Of a DNA stretch of 64,000 bases, positions 1 to 6,840 are shown piece by piece (positions within the stretch are counted from its first letter, which is position 1; each line of letters begins with the position of its first letter). Both the position numbers and the translations under genes were made by a program. Below the pieces are notes generated by a model. The model had not been told where the DNA came from and did no database searches. It saw only the letters and a list, made by a program, of their open reading frames with translations. This stretch comes from Lacticaseibacillus suilingensis (lineage in GTDB: Bacteria; Bacillota; Bacilli; Lactobacillales; Lactobacillaceae): contig NZ_BOLV01000003.1 of NCBI RefSeq assembly GCF_016861845.1, forward strand, positions 116,209 through 180,208, given 5' to 3'.

Positions 1-643
1 GCGCAGCTTCCGTAGATACACGGGTCAACCGCGCCTGTAGCCGTTTGTTCTCGAGCTTCAGACGGTCTACTTCGTTAAGGTGACCGTTGTCTTCTTTGGC
101 TTTGCCACGGCGATCTGATAGGGCGGCTTCGCCGCCTTGCTCAAACTTCTTGACCCACGAATAAACTTGACCATATGAAACATTGAAGTGCTCTGTTGCT
201 TCGATATAGTTGTAATCATTGGCGATGGTCCATTGTGCAATCTCGACACGTTCGAGCTGCGTGGTCTGGCGTCCATCCTTCATTGGTTTGGCCCTCCTAG
301 TAGTCTGTAGTGATTTACCACTAGTATAACGGGAAACCCATTGATGGATGACTGATAGATTGGGAATACGATATTCTCGGGCAAGCTCAGGGTACGATGT
401 GTGTCCTGCAAGATACTTATGAACAACTTCCAGCTTAAACTCTGAGGAGTACCTCCGTTGGGTTCGCCTTGCTTTAAGCCCCTGTATGCCTTTAGCTTCA
501 AAATATTCCAGCCACCTACTTATCTGATCGTGGTGGACACCATGATCTCGCTGAACTGCACGTGGGCTAAATCCTTCGTCCAGAATCAGACCAATGTAGA
601 ACAGCTTCTCTTCGATTGTATAACGTGAACCTTTCCGGCCCAT
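1..643 (-). CDS. IS3/IS150-family transposase OrfA, partial (runs off left edge)
   Basis: An uninterrupted frame runs from an ATG at 643 to the window edge, about 214 codons. A strong AGGAAGGAG ribosome site precedes it. The protein starts MGRKGSRYTIEEKLFYIGL and carries two helix-turn-helix repeats, around residues 8-60 (SPRAVQRDHGVHHDQISRWL) and 120-170 (YIEATEHFNVSYGQVYSWV). A leucine-rich coiled coil starts near residue 190 (EVDRLKLENKRLQARL). This is the usual layout of IS150-type OrfA, which binds the terminal repeats and is joined to the catalytic OrfB by a -1 frameshift. OrfB would lie left of position 1 and cannot be seen. The right terminus of the element was not defined but lies between 644 and about 735. 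Confidence 0.8.
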   Translation of the reverse strand, partial: MGRKGSRYTIEEKLFYIGLILDEGFSPRAVQRDHGVHHDQISRWLEYFEAKGIQGLKARRTQRRYSSEFKLEVVHKYLAGHTSYPELAREYRIPNLSVIHQWVSRYTSGKSLQTTRRAKPMKDGRQTTQLERVEIAQWTIANDYNYIEATEHFNVSYGQVYSWVKKFEQGGEAALSDRRGKAKEDNGHLNEVDRLKLENKRLQARLTRVSTEAA

Positions 644-706
644 ACAAAAACTCCTTCCTAGGAAGACAAGCTTTAATTATTTGCTTGTTTACCCATGAAG
701 GAGTAT

Positions 707-731
707 AGCCGGCTTGGCCGGTGGCTTTTTT
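707..731 (+). terminator. possible rho-independent terminator
   Basis: A short GC stem (CCGGC, loop TTG, GCCGG) is followed by TGGC and six T residues. It sits just outside the IS150 orfA start, so it may shield the element from outside transcription or may be chance. The stem is only five to seven pairs. Confidence 0.3.
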
Positions 732-796
732 AACAATGCTTGCAATGAATTTTCAAAATGGCTCGATGCTCTCTGAAAGCTTGCTTAGTAACTCAA

Positions 797-1044
797 CTAG
801 TCGGTTACATCGAGACGGCGCTGTTTGAAATAAAACTGTCTGTCGTGATCGCTTATTTCACGCTTTACCTTACATGGAGCACCAAAAGCCACAACGTTTG
901 CCGGAATATCATTAGTGACGACACTTCCGGCCCCAATAACTGTGTTATCTCCAATGGTTACGCCTGGAAGAATGGATACGTTGGCGCCAATCCATACGTT
1001 TTTCCCAAGGTTTTCAAAATCTTCTACAGCTTTAATTTCTGAAT
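797..1044 (-). pseudogene. C-terminal remnant of a maltose/galactoside-type O-acetyltransferase
   Basis: The frame encodes the last roughly 80 residues of a left-handed beta-helix acetyltransferase of the LacA/Maa type, with hexapeptide turns NVWIGANVSILPG, VTIGDNTVIGAGSVV and the closing segment NDIPANVVAFGAPCKVKR. Intact relatives have about 180-200 residues. Here the N-terminal half and its start are missing because the frame runs straight into the end of an IS30 element at about 1045. The sequence on the far side of that IS does not supply the missing half, so a deletion accompanied or followed the insertion. It is almost certainly non-functional. Confidence 0.8.
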
Positions 1045-2256
1045 AAAAATACTCCCTCAATTGTCAAATCAAGTGCAACACTTTATAACCAATTCTTGTT
1101 AGTGGTATAGCTTATGCCATATTGGGGTAATAGTCGCAAGGACGCAACCAGCCCAGTGAGCGCCTTGGGCGATGATTCAATGCCGACTGTGCTGCCTGGA
1201 TCTCATCAAGGGTTACGTTCTTGAATGACTTGCCTTTTGGGAAATACTCACGTAGAAGGCCATTAGCATTCTCATTTGATCCACGCTCCCAGGGTGAGTA
1301 TGGATGCGCAAAATAAATCTTCGTCCCGGTCACGCTAGCTATAGATGAGAACTCTGAACCATTGTCGAACGTGATGGAGTCGAACTCCTTAGCCCCATAT
1401 TCATCTATCGTTGCCTGAAGGGCGCGGCGGCAAGTATCTGCGTGATAGTCAGGAAGCTTCACGATGATCTCGGTTCGGGAGTACCGCTCTGTTAGTGTCA
1501 TTAATGCTGGTTCACTTTCAACTCGCTTCCCCTTGACCAGATCACCTTCCCAGTGACCGACTCCTAGTCGACCGTCAACGGCCTTTGGCCGCTTTTCAAT
1601 AGATTCGCCCAGTTTTTGCTTGTTAATCCGAGCGTGGCGTAATCCTGGCCGTTTGACACGACGTCGCAGTTTGGCGGGTAAGTCAAGGTTGGTAATTGGG
1701 AGTAGCCCTGCGTCAATGTACCGATAGACTGTTGGCGTTGATGGACATCTCAGGCGGGGAAAACGCATCTGAAAGTCGTGGACAAAGCTATCCACGCTAT
1801 GGATACGAGGGCGTTGCTTAAGTACTTTGATTAGCTCCTTGAAGAAGTAGTCGCAGCGCCCTAACAAGCCTTCTGCATGACTATTAAGCCGGGCTTCAAC
1901 ATGTTTACGTTGAGCAGCGTCGGCAAAATAGACAGAATGGATTTGGCGGTTTGAGTCCATCTGATCAACAGAGCCGCGTTTTAGCTCACGACTAATCGTG
2001 CTTGTACTGCGGTGCAAAGCACCCGCAATGTCGCTCAGAGTTTTGCCCTGCGTGCGTAGTACTTCAATTTTGCCTCTTTCATCGGGAGTTAGTTGGTGAT
2101 AAGAGCGTTTGGTGGTACTCTGAGAGTGGGTCATGAAGATTCCTGCTTTCTTGTCTGTTTGGTCGCTAACAAGAATAGGTCTTCATGGCCTTTTTTTGCA
2201 AATTGGTCTGCTTTATCAGGTGTTGCACTTCGATTTTAAACCGAGGAAGACTTTTT
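1045..2256 (-). mobile_element. IS30-family insertion sequence, complete
   Basis: The element is about 1.2 kb with one transposase gene and imperfect inverted ends of about 35-40 bp. The left end contains CTCAATTGTCAAATCAAGTG and the right end, read inward, CTCGGTTTAAAATCGAAGTG; both then continue CAACA and both have an A-rich outer tip (1045-1049 and 2252-2256 as T). The left end closely matches a second IS30 copy at 63856-64000. No convincing short target duplication flanks it, in line with a rearrangement at one side. Confidence 0.8.
1112..2134 (-). CDS. IS30-family transposase
   Basis: This is a full-length, 340-residue IS30-type transposase. The N-terminal region (about 12-60) is the helix-turn-helix that recognises IS ends (YHQLTPDERGKIEVLRTQG, then SDIAGALHRSTSTISREL). 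The C-terminal half is the DDE integrase core: VGHWEGDLVKG carries the first Asp near residue 200, ITFDNGSEF the second, and the region around NENANGLLREYFPKG the catalytic Glu. The family-typical tail RPRRSLGWLRPCDYY is intact. The element therefore looks potentially active. A diverged relative ends at the right margin of the window (63927). Confidence 0.93.
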   Translation of the reverse strand: MTHSQSTTKRSYHQLTPDERGKIEVLRTQGKTLSDIAGALHRSTSTISRELKRGSVDQMDSNRQIHSVYFADAAQRKHVEARLNSHAEGLLGRCDYFFKELIKVLKQRPRIHSVDSFVHDFQMRFPRLRCPSTPTVYRYIDAGLLPITNLDLPAKLRRRVKRPGLRHARINKQKLGESIEKRPKAVDGRLGVGHWEGDLVKGKRVESEPALMTLTERYSRTEIIVKLPDYHADTCRRALQATIDEYGAKEFDSITFDNGSEFSSIASVTGTKIYFAHPYSPWERGSNENANGLLREYFPKGKSFKNVTLDEIQAAQSALNHRPRRSLGWLRPCDYYPNMA

Positions 2257-2347
2257 GGTTGTACTCCGTTGGAATATCGAGAGAGTATCTCAAACAAAAA
2301 ATAGAAATTGGCAATAGAATTCTGTTGGGTTTCTGGAAAGCATAAAG

Positions 2348-2399
2348 GCCTGGCATACATACCCGTGGATTGCAGTGGGCATGTATGCCAGGCTTTTTT
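2348..2399 (+). terminator. rho-independent terminator with long perfect stem
   Basis: GCCTGGCATACAT (2348-2360) is exactly complementary to ATGTATGCCAGGC (2381-2393). The loop is 20 nt and TTTTTT follows. No plus-strand gene now precedes it because the IS30 element lies directly upstream, so the gene it served was probably lost. It also separates the IS from the mobilizable element. Confidence 0.75.
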
Positions 2400-2475
2400 A
2401 GATGCCGGCGGTGATAGTCCAGTTGTTACTTTGCTTGGAAAAATCGAATTGTATCTAGTCCCTTATTGTTATCAG

Positions 2476-3021
2476 TCAATCCCGTTTCTGCTGATCATCC
2501 CGGTATGATTGTATGGCCTTAAGCTCCTGGTAAACTTGATGAATTTCCTTAATAGGTATATCTCGATACTTGGATTGTTTCGTGATTTTTCGACCATTCT
2601 GATCCGTTTCCGGTTCACCGTCTTCATCAACAGGTGTGTACGGGCGAAAGTATTGCATGATTTGATCAAGCTGTTCCGATAATCCATCTAATTGTCGCGG
2701 TGAGAAATCCTTCATCATATGCATAACCCGACGTATTTCCGTCACCTTTGGCATATATTCGTCAATTCGATCAAGAATGGCCGTAGTTTCTCCAACTGCG
2801 GTCTCTTTTTCTGTTCTCAAAAGTTCTGAAGGCATAACATTGAAAAATTTAGCAATGCCTATCAAGTTCTCGTAGGTTGGGTGGTTATTCTCACGTTCCC
2901 AGTTAGAAATAGCTTGTCCGTTAACCGGAGTATCCAAAGCAGCTCCAAGTTCTGCTTGGGATAACCCGCTTTGAATACGGAGCCGTTTTAGATTTGGGCC
3001 AAAATAGTGCACTTTTGTCAT
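2476..3021 (-). CDS. XRE-family transcriptional regulator
   Basis: The protein has 181 residues with an N-terminal Cro/C1-type helix-turn-helix at about 5-65 (LKRLRIQSGLSQAELGAAL, then GQAISNWERENNHPTYENL). A helical, charged C-terminal part follows (about 75-181) with no recognised enzyme motif. I start it at the ATG at 3021 because GAGGTG lies six bases upstream; the in-frame GTG at 3030 falls inside that ribosome site. It is divergent from the relaxase gene and sits next to the oriT-like site, as repressors of small mobilizable elements commonly do. It probably controls excision and mobilization genes, which is inferred from position only. Confidence 0.8.
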   Translation of the reverse strand: MTKVHYFGPNLKRLRIQSGLSQAELGAALDTPVNGQAISNWERENNHPTYENLIGIAKFFNVMPSELLRTEKETAVGETTAILDRIDEYMPKVTEIRRVMHMMKDFSPRQLDGLSEQLDQIMQYFRPYTPVDEDGEPETDQNGRKITKQSKYRDIPIKEIHQVYQELKAIQSYRDDQQKRD

Positions 3022-3179
3022 ATTAATCACCTCGTTATCAGATTACCAAACAGCAATACCTATACCAAGTTGCACAACTATATTTGAAAGTTATGTAGCT
3101 ATGAAAAAGCTAAGGAAATCTGTTGAAAGTCTTGATATCATTGCGTTAACGTATAGCTTGTCAATACGATTAGTGATGA

Positions 3180-3290
3180 AAGGAGGAACCCTCGCCGCCG
3201 TGCGCGGCGTGCAGCGCGAAAGCCGCTAGCGCGAGCGGCGGCGGTCGGCGTTAGCCGGCCGCTGTAGCCCCCAGTGTCTAATAGGGGGGC
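3180..3290. other. oriT-like region of the mobilizable element (nic hairpin at 3267-3290)
   Basis: GCCCCC (3267-3272) and GGGGGC enclose AGTGTCTAATA, so the stretch reads CCCCC-N4-GTCTAATA-GGGGGG. This matches the form of the MobT relaxase nick hairpins remembered for ICEBs1 and Tn916 (C-run, ...CTAACA, G-run). Just upstream lie further GC-rich inverted repeats, including GCCGCT-agcgcg-AGCGGC. The location 120 bases before a MobT-type gene agrees with oriT. The rest of 3031-3413 shows no coding frame and presumably holds the divergent promoters. Confidence 0.65.
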
Positions 3291-3413
3291 AGAGATAGGA
3301 ACGTATTAACAAAACACAGGGTAGAATTGCCGTAGGTAAGGCATTCCCCGTGGAGGCAGAGTGTCAACAGGCTAAAAAAGCTGTAAACACCAGAAAACAA
3401 AGGAGAGACGCTA

Positions 3414-4646
3414 ATGCAAAATGATTTGACTGCGGGAATCGTGGTCACTGATTGGTTAGGTAAGTTCTGGGACTTGATGACCGAGCAGAAGTTGACGCAA
3501 CAACAAGTGGCCGATAAGGTCGGGATCACCCGTGGTTACCTGAATCAGCTACTCGGCGGCAAAAAAACGCTAAACGACAATATGCGACGCCAGCTGATGT
3601 GTGCTTATCGTGAGCTATCCGGCGACGAAGCACTGACCATGTGGATCGACTATATCCGCATTCGCTTCCCCACCCACGATGCTATCCCCATCATGACTGA
3701 GTTATTGCAAATCAAGCCAATATTCTTCGCGCCGGACAACTGGGGCTTCTACGGCTACACTGGTAAGTTTGAACACGGCGCAATGCAAATCTTCACTTCA
3801 CCAGAAGATGACGATCGTGGTACGTTACTGGAACTGAAAGGTGAAGGCTGTCGCGAATTCGAGTGTCTGCTACTCGCCCAACACCGAAGCTGGTATGACT
3901 TCTTTGAAAAGGCAAATGAACTTGGTGGTCACTATAACCGGATCGACCTTGCCATCAATGATTATGTGGACATGCTACCGGTGCAATACTTTATTGATAA
4001 GTGTGATCGCGACGAATTTACCTCAATTTTTCGACGCATTCATAAAGACGCTAATAAAGAACACGGCGTCATTGGCCGCACGCTGTATATTGGTTCGAGA
4101 AAAAGCCAATTCTACATGTGCCTATACCAGAAAGACGCCGAACAGTTTTTCAAATATGGCACGCCGCTAGATCAGACACCAATCAAAAACCGCTTTGAGC
4201 TACGCTTAGCTGATGAACGGGCAACAAAAGCGATTGAGGCGTTGTTAAACGAGCGTGACCCTGCCAAGGTGATATTTGGTATCATCAATCGCTATATACG
4301 TTTTTTAAAGCCCAACGGCAAGGCTAGAGCAAGTTGGCCGCTGGACGACCTCTGGGCGAATTTTATCGGCAAATACGGTGAGAAGCTTCGGCTAACAACC
4401 CAACCAGAGCCATTCTCTATCAAACGCACCTACAAGTGGATTGAGAAGCAAGTTGCGCCGACCTTGAAGATGTTACTCGCCTACGATTCAGCTACCGCCC
4501 AAGAAATTTTGATGACGATGATTGCCAACGCTACTATCACGCAAAAGGAGATGAGTGTTCTACAAGCAATGCTCGCATCAACCGAAGAAATGATTATCCC
4601 AAGTGAGGAATCAAAAAAGAGCGACTACGCCGACCAAAGCAAGTAG
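3414..4646 (+). CDS. MobT/Rep_trans-family relaxase (replication initiation factor family)
   Basis: This 410-residue protein has an N-terminal helix-turn-helix at about 22-70 (EQKLTQQQVADKVGITRGYL) followed by a Rep_trans domain at about 95-330. Family hallmarks are GFYGYTGKFEHGAMQ, the conserved RIDLAINDY, the GRTLYIGSRKSQFYMCLYQK stretch and NRFELRL. Proteins of this family, such as Tn916 Orf20 and ICEBs1 NicK, nick oriT and stay covalently bound to DNA; some also start rolling-circle replication. The ATG at 3414 has an AAAGGAG site. It lies directly downstream of an oriT-like hairpin and upstream of DUF3173 and integrase genes, a common arrangement in MobT-type integrative mobilizable elements. 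No coupling protein or secretion genes are present, so a helper conjugative element would be needed for transfer. Confidence 0.85.
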   Translation: MQNDLTAGIVVTDWLGKFWDLMTEQKLTQQQVADKVGITRGYLNQLLGGKKTLNDNMRRQLMCAYRELSGDEALTMWIDYIRIRFPTHDAIPIMTELLQIKPIFFAPDNWGFYGYTGKFEHGAMQIFTSPEDDDRGTLLELKGEGCREFECLLLAQHRSWYDFFEKANELGGHYNRIDLAINDYVDMLPVQYFIDKCDRDEFTSIFRRIHKDANKEHGVIGRTLYIGSRKSQFYMCLYQKDAEQFFKYGTPLDQTPIKNRFELRLADERATKAIEALLNERDPAKVIFGIINRYIRFLKPNGKARASWPLDDLWANFIGKYGEKLRLTTQPEPFSIKRTYKWIEKQVAPTLKMLLAYDSATAQEILMTMIANATITQKEMSVLQAMLASTEEMIIPSEESKKSDYADQSK

Positions 4647-4656
4647 TCACCCTTCA

Positions 4657-4680
4657 CAGATAAAATATGGGTTCTATCTG
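4657..4680. promoter_or_regulatory. short inverted repeat between relaxase and DUF3173 genes
   Basis: CAGATA (4657-4662) and TATCTG (4675-4680) form a perfect six-base repeat around a 12-nt centre, in the 77-nt gap before the DUF3173 gene. It could be an operator or a weak attenuator. Confidence 0.25.
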
Positions 4681-4723
4681 GTTTGATTATCTCACTCCCG
4701 CCAAACTTTAGGAAGTGATTTGA

Positions 4724-4987
4724 TTGAATATTAACGTACCAGCACAGCCAGTTTTCCTGACGATGACTAGAGCTGATCTTATTAACCTGGGATACAGTCA
4801 ATCGCAAGCAAGCCGTATCATCAAAATGGCAAAAGAGTTGTTGCTCAAACGTGGCCTTGGATGGTACGGTAAGAAAGGCGTAGACCGTGTTCCAGTGGAA
4901 GCAGTAGACGCAGTATTAGGCTTGAAACTAAGCCAACTTGAGGGTGCACCAAGTGGCCTTTCCGCAGTTAAGGAGGAACTATCTTGA
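4724..4987 (+). CDS. DUF3173 protein, putative excisionase/recombination directionality factor
   Basis: A small basic protein of 87 residues that matches the DUF3173 pattern: MTRADLINLGYSQSQASRII forms a helix-turn-helix-like segment and is followed by GLGWYGKKGVDRVPVEAVDAVLG. Members of this family nearly always sit immediately before a tyrosine integrase in mobilizable elements and are thought to act as excisionases. The TTG start at 4724 is preceded by AGGAAG at good spacing; an in-frame ATG at 4763 has no good ribosome site. Its stop overlaps the integrase start (TTGA), indicating translational coupling. Confidence 0.75.
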   Translation: MNINVPAQPVFLTMTRADLINLGYSQSQASRIIKMAKELLLKRGLGWYGKKGVDRVPVEAVDAVLGLKLSQLEGAPSGLSAVKEELS

Positions 4988-6117
4988 CTACGAAAGACCA
5001 TATTACAAAACAAGCGGACGGCACTTTTAGCTTCCGCGTGAGCTTAGGAACTGACAAACGGACTGGCAAGCGAATTCAAAAACGCGCCAGCGGCTTCAAA
5101 ACGAAAACGGAGGCGAAAAAAGCAAGAGTTGCAATGTTGGCAGCTGGGGTCGACGATGATGAGGACATCAAGAAGACGAAGTTTGGCGAGTTTATGGAGG
5201 ACGTGTTCAAACCTTGGTACAAAACCCAAGTGAAACCACGCACCTACCGCCAACGGTTAGTTTTGATGAACACCGATTATCTGACTAGGTTCAACGACAT
5301 TATCATTGACCAAATTCGGCCGATTGATGTGCAACATTGGCAAGTCAGCGTACTCAAAGACTGTAAGCAATCCTATGCGCGTACCATCAACATTATGTTA
5401 GGCCAAGTGCTTGAACGTGCTAAGGCGCTTGGTATCATCACTGAAAATCCCGTGCGGGTCGTTGGCCTCATCAAAAAGAAGAAAGCAAAAATCAAGTTCT
5501 GGACGCAAGCTGACTTCCAAAAGGTACTCGCCAAAACGAATACCGATACGTATACAGGGCGCTTTGATCACACGATGTTGTGGTTCATGTTTATGTCAGG
5601 CTTGCGAAGCGGTGAAGCACGGGCATTAAAGTGGACAGACGTTGATCTCGAAGCTAAGACCGTGAACGTCAATAAGACGATGGACTATCACAACCGCAAC
5701 TGGTTTGAAACGCCCGCGCCAAAGACTGCCGCTAGCCGCCGCACCGTGGCGCTTGATGACGATACCGTTACGTGCTTAGGCGCGTGGCAGGACGCACAAG
5801 CGGTAATGGTGAATTCCGAGTGGGTATTCTCACTTAATGGAATTCCGTGCTCCGACCAGCAATTTATCGCCATTGTGGACACTTACAGCGATGCGGCCAA
5901 GGTTCAGCGGATTACCGTGCACGGCCTCCGCCACTCGCATGTGTCGCTGTTGATCAGCCTTGGTGAAAATCCACTCCAGATTAAAGAGCGTCTGGGGCAT
6001 GAGGATATCGAAACGACACTCGGTACTTACGGTCATCTCTACCCAAACAGTAACTTTGAAGTCGCAAAAAAGCTCAACGGGATATTCTCCAAAGAGGTGC
6101 CCGATGAGCCAAAATAA
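4984..6117 (+). CDS. int: tyrosine site-specific integrase
   Basis: This 377-residue phage-type integrase has three regions: an N-terminal arm-binding domain (about 1-55), a SAM-like core-binding domain (about 62-160), and a catalytic domain (about 175-360). Visible catalytic residues are Arg in SGLRSGEARAL (about 207), the HGLRHSH box (His and Arg, about 313-316), His in LGHEDIETTLGTYGHL and the nucleophilic Tyr near 349. The TTG start overlaps the DUF3173 stop and has AAGGAGG upstream. It would integrate and excise the mobilizable element. The attachment site is expected close to its 3' end, between 6118 and 6221, where the chromosomal VOC gene begins. Confidence 0.93.
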   Translation: MTTKDHITKQADGTFSFRVSLGTDKRTGKRIQKRASGFKTKTEAKKARVAMLAAGVDDDEDIKKTKFGEFMEDVFKPWYKTQVKPRTYRQRLVLMNTDYLTRFNDIIIDQIRPIDVQHWQVSVLKDCKQSYARTINIMLGQVLERAKALGIITENPVRVVGLIKKKKAKIKFWTQADFQKVLAKTNTDTYTGRFDHTMLWFMFMSGLRSGEARALKWTDVDLEAKTVNVNKTMDYHNRNWFETPAPKTAASRRTVALDDDTVTCLGAWQDAQAVMVNSEWVFSLNGIPCSDQQFIAIVDTYSDAAKVQRITVHGLRHSHVSLLISLGENPLQIKERLGHEDIETTLGTYGHLYPNSNFEVAKKLNGIFSKEVPDEPK

Positions 6118-6221
6118 TTTGAAAAGGGTCAAAACTGTGCCACCGTAAAATCGGTGGTGCTAGAAACGTTGATACCACGGGACGGGCGCGAAATGCGCGA
6201 TTGTTCCCGGGAAATACCCGG
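6118..6221. other. palindrome-rich interval, candidate right attachment site
   Basis: Three short palindromes follow the integrase stop: CCACCG-taaaat-CGGTGG (6140-6157), CGCG-aaat-GCGCG (6187-6199) and CCGGG-aaata-CCCGG (6207-6221). The last touches the stop codon of the convergent VOC gene. They may be the core att site, a terminator pair, or both. No long T-run follows any of them. Confidence 0.35.
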
Positions 6222-6692
6222 CTAGCGGAGCTGATTTTCCACCTTTTGTGACCAAGGCTGGGCATGCAACATCCAGGTCACGCCATAGCGGTCGGTGAAT
6301 TGCCCCATTTTGCCGCCCCAGAATTGCTCGGCATATGGCATGGTCACCGTCACGGCTTGGTTCGCCTCGAGCCGGGCCCACAGCGCATCGGCGGCGGCCG
6401 CACTGGCAGGGTCCTCTGAGTTAATGTCGAGCTCTAGGACGATTTGCTGCTGAGCCGGGGCGCTGGCGCCATTAAAGGCATCGGCACATTGAATCTCGGC
6501 CCCCAGGATGGTGAAGCCGCCGTGCATGGTCAGCGCATCCAGATCGGCCCCAGCCGGGATGCCGAACTGACTGGCTTGCTCTGTCGTCGGGCTCAAACGA
6601 TAGGTATTCGTGGCGCCGAACGCTTCTTCATAGTAAGCGATGGCTTCTTTGGCGCTGGGATAAGCGATATAAGGAAATAGTTTGGTTTGCAT
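6222..6692 (-). CDS. VOC-family (PhnB/glyoxalase-like) protein
   Basis: This 156-residue protein resembles the PhnB/3-demethylubiquinone-methyltransferase-like branch of the vicinal oxygen chelate fold. It has two beta-alpha-beta-beta-beta modules: KLFPYIAYPSAKEAIAYYEEAFGA at the start and a second module ending QFWGGKMGQFTDRYGVTWML, which is the family's signature closing strand. The chemistry is unknown; such proteins are often annotated as glyoxalase or bleomycin-resistance-like without tested activity. GGAGGT lies six bases before the ATG. The gene faces the integrase and is probably the chromosomal neighbour of the IME insertion. Confidence 0.85.
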   Translation of the reverse strand: MQTKLFPYIAYPSAKEAIAYYEEAFGATNTYRLSPTTEQASQFGIPAGADLDALTMHGGFTILGAEIQCADAFNGASAPAQQQIVLELDINSEDPASAAAADALWARLEANQAVTVTMPYAEQFWGGKMGQFTDRYGVTWMLHAQPWSQKVENQLR

Positions 6693-6840
6693 GGTGCCGA
6701 CCTCCTCTGATTTTGCGCCTAGTATGCGCGCTTTGGCGGCTTAATGCCACCATTTTGTTATCCTACCAGGCTTGGTCCGCCTGCAACAGGAGGCGCGAAA
6801 ACCCGCCGCGCGTTATACTTAAGGCGATGGAGGACATTCA

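Larger units (their letters stand above)
2476..6221. mobile_element. small integrative mobilizable element (IME), boundaries approximate
   Basis: The XRE regulator, oriT-like hairpin, MobT/Rep_trans relaxase, DUF3173 protein and tyrosine integrase form a complete minimal IME with no secretion genes. The right end should lie in 6118-6221, next to the integrase stop. The left end was not found: an IS30 copy and a stranded terminator lie there, and no direct repeat of the right flank is evident. The element may have lost its left attachment site through the IS-associated rearrangement. Confidence 0.7.

Noticed and set aside
2400..6221. Possible IME att repeat: GGCGGTGATAG near 2410 versus GGTGGTGCTAG near 6153
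   Set aside because: Only about nine of eleven bases agree, and the right copy lies inside a hairpin. Too weak to call attL/attR.
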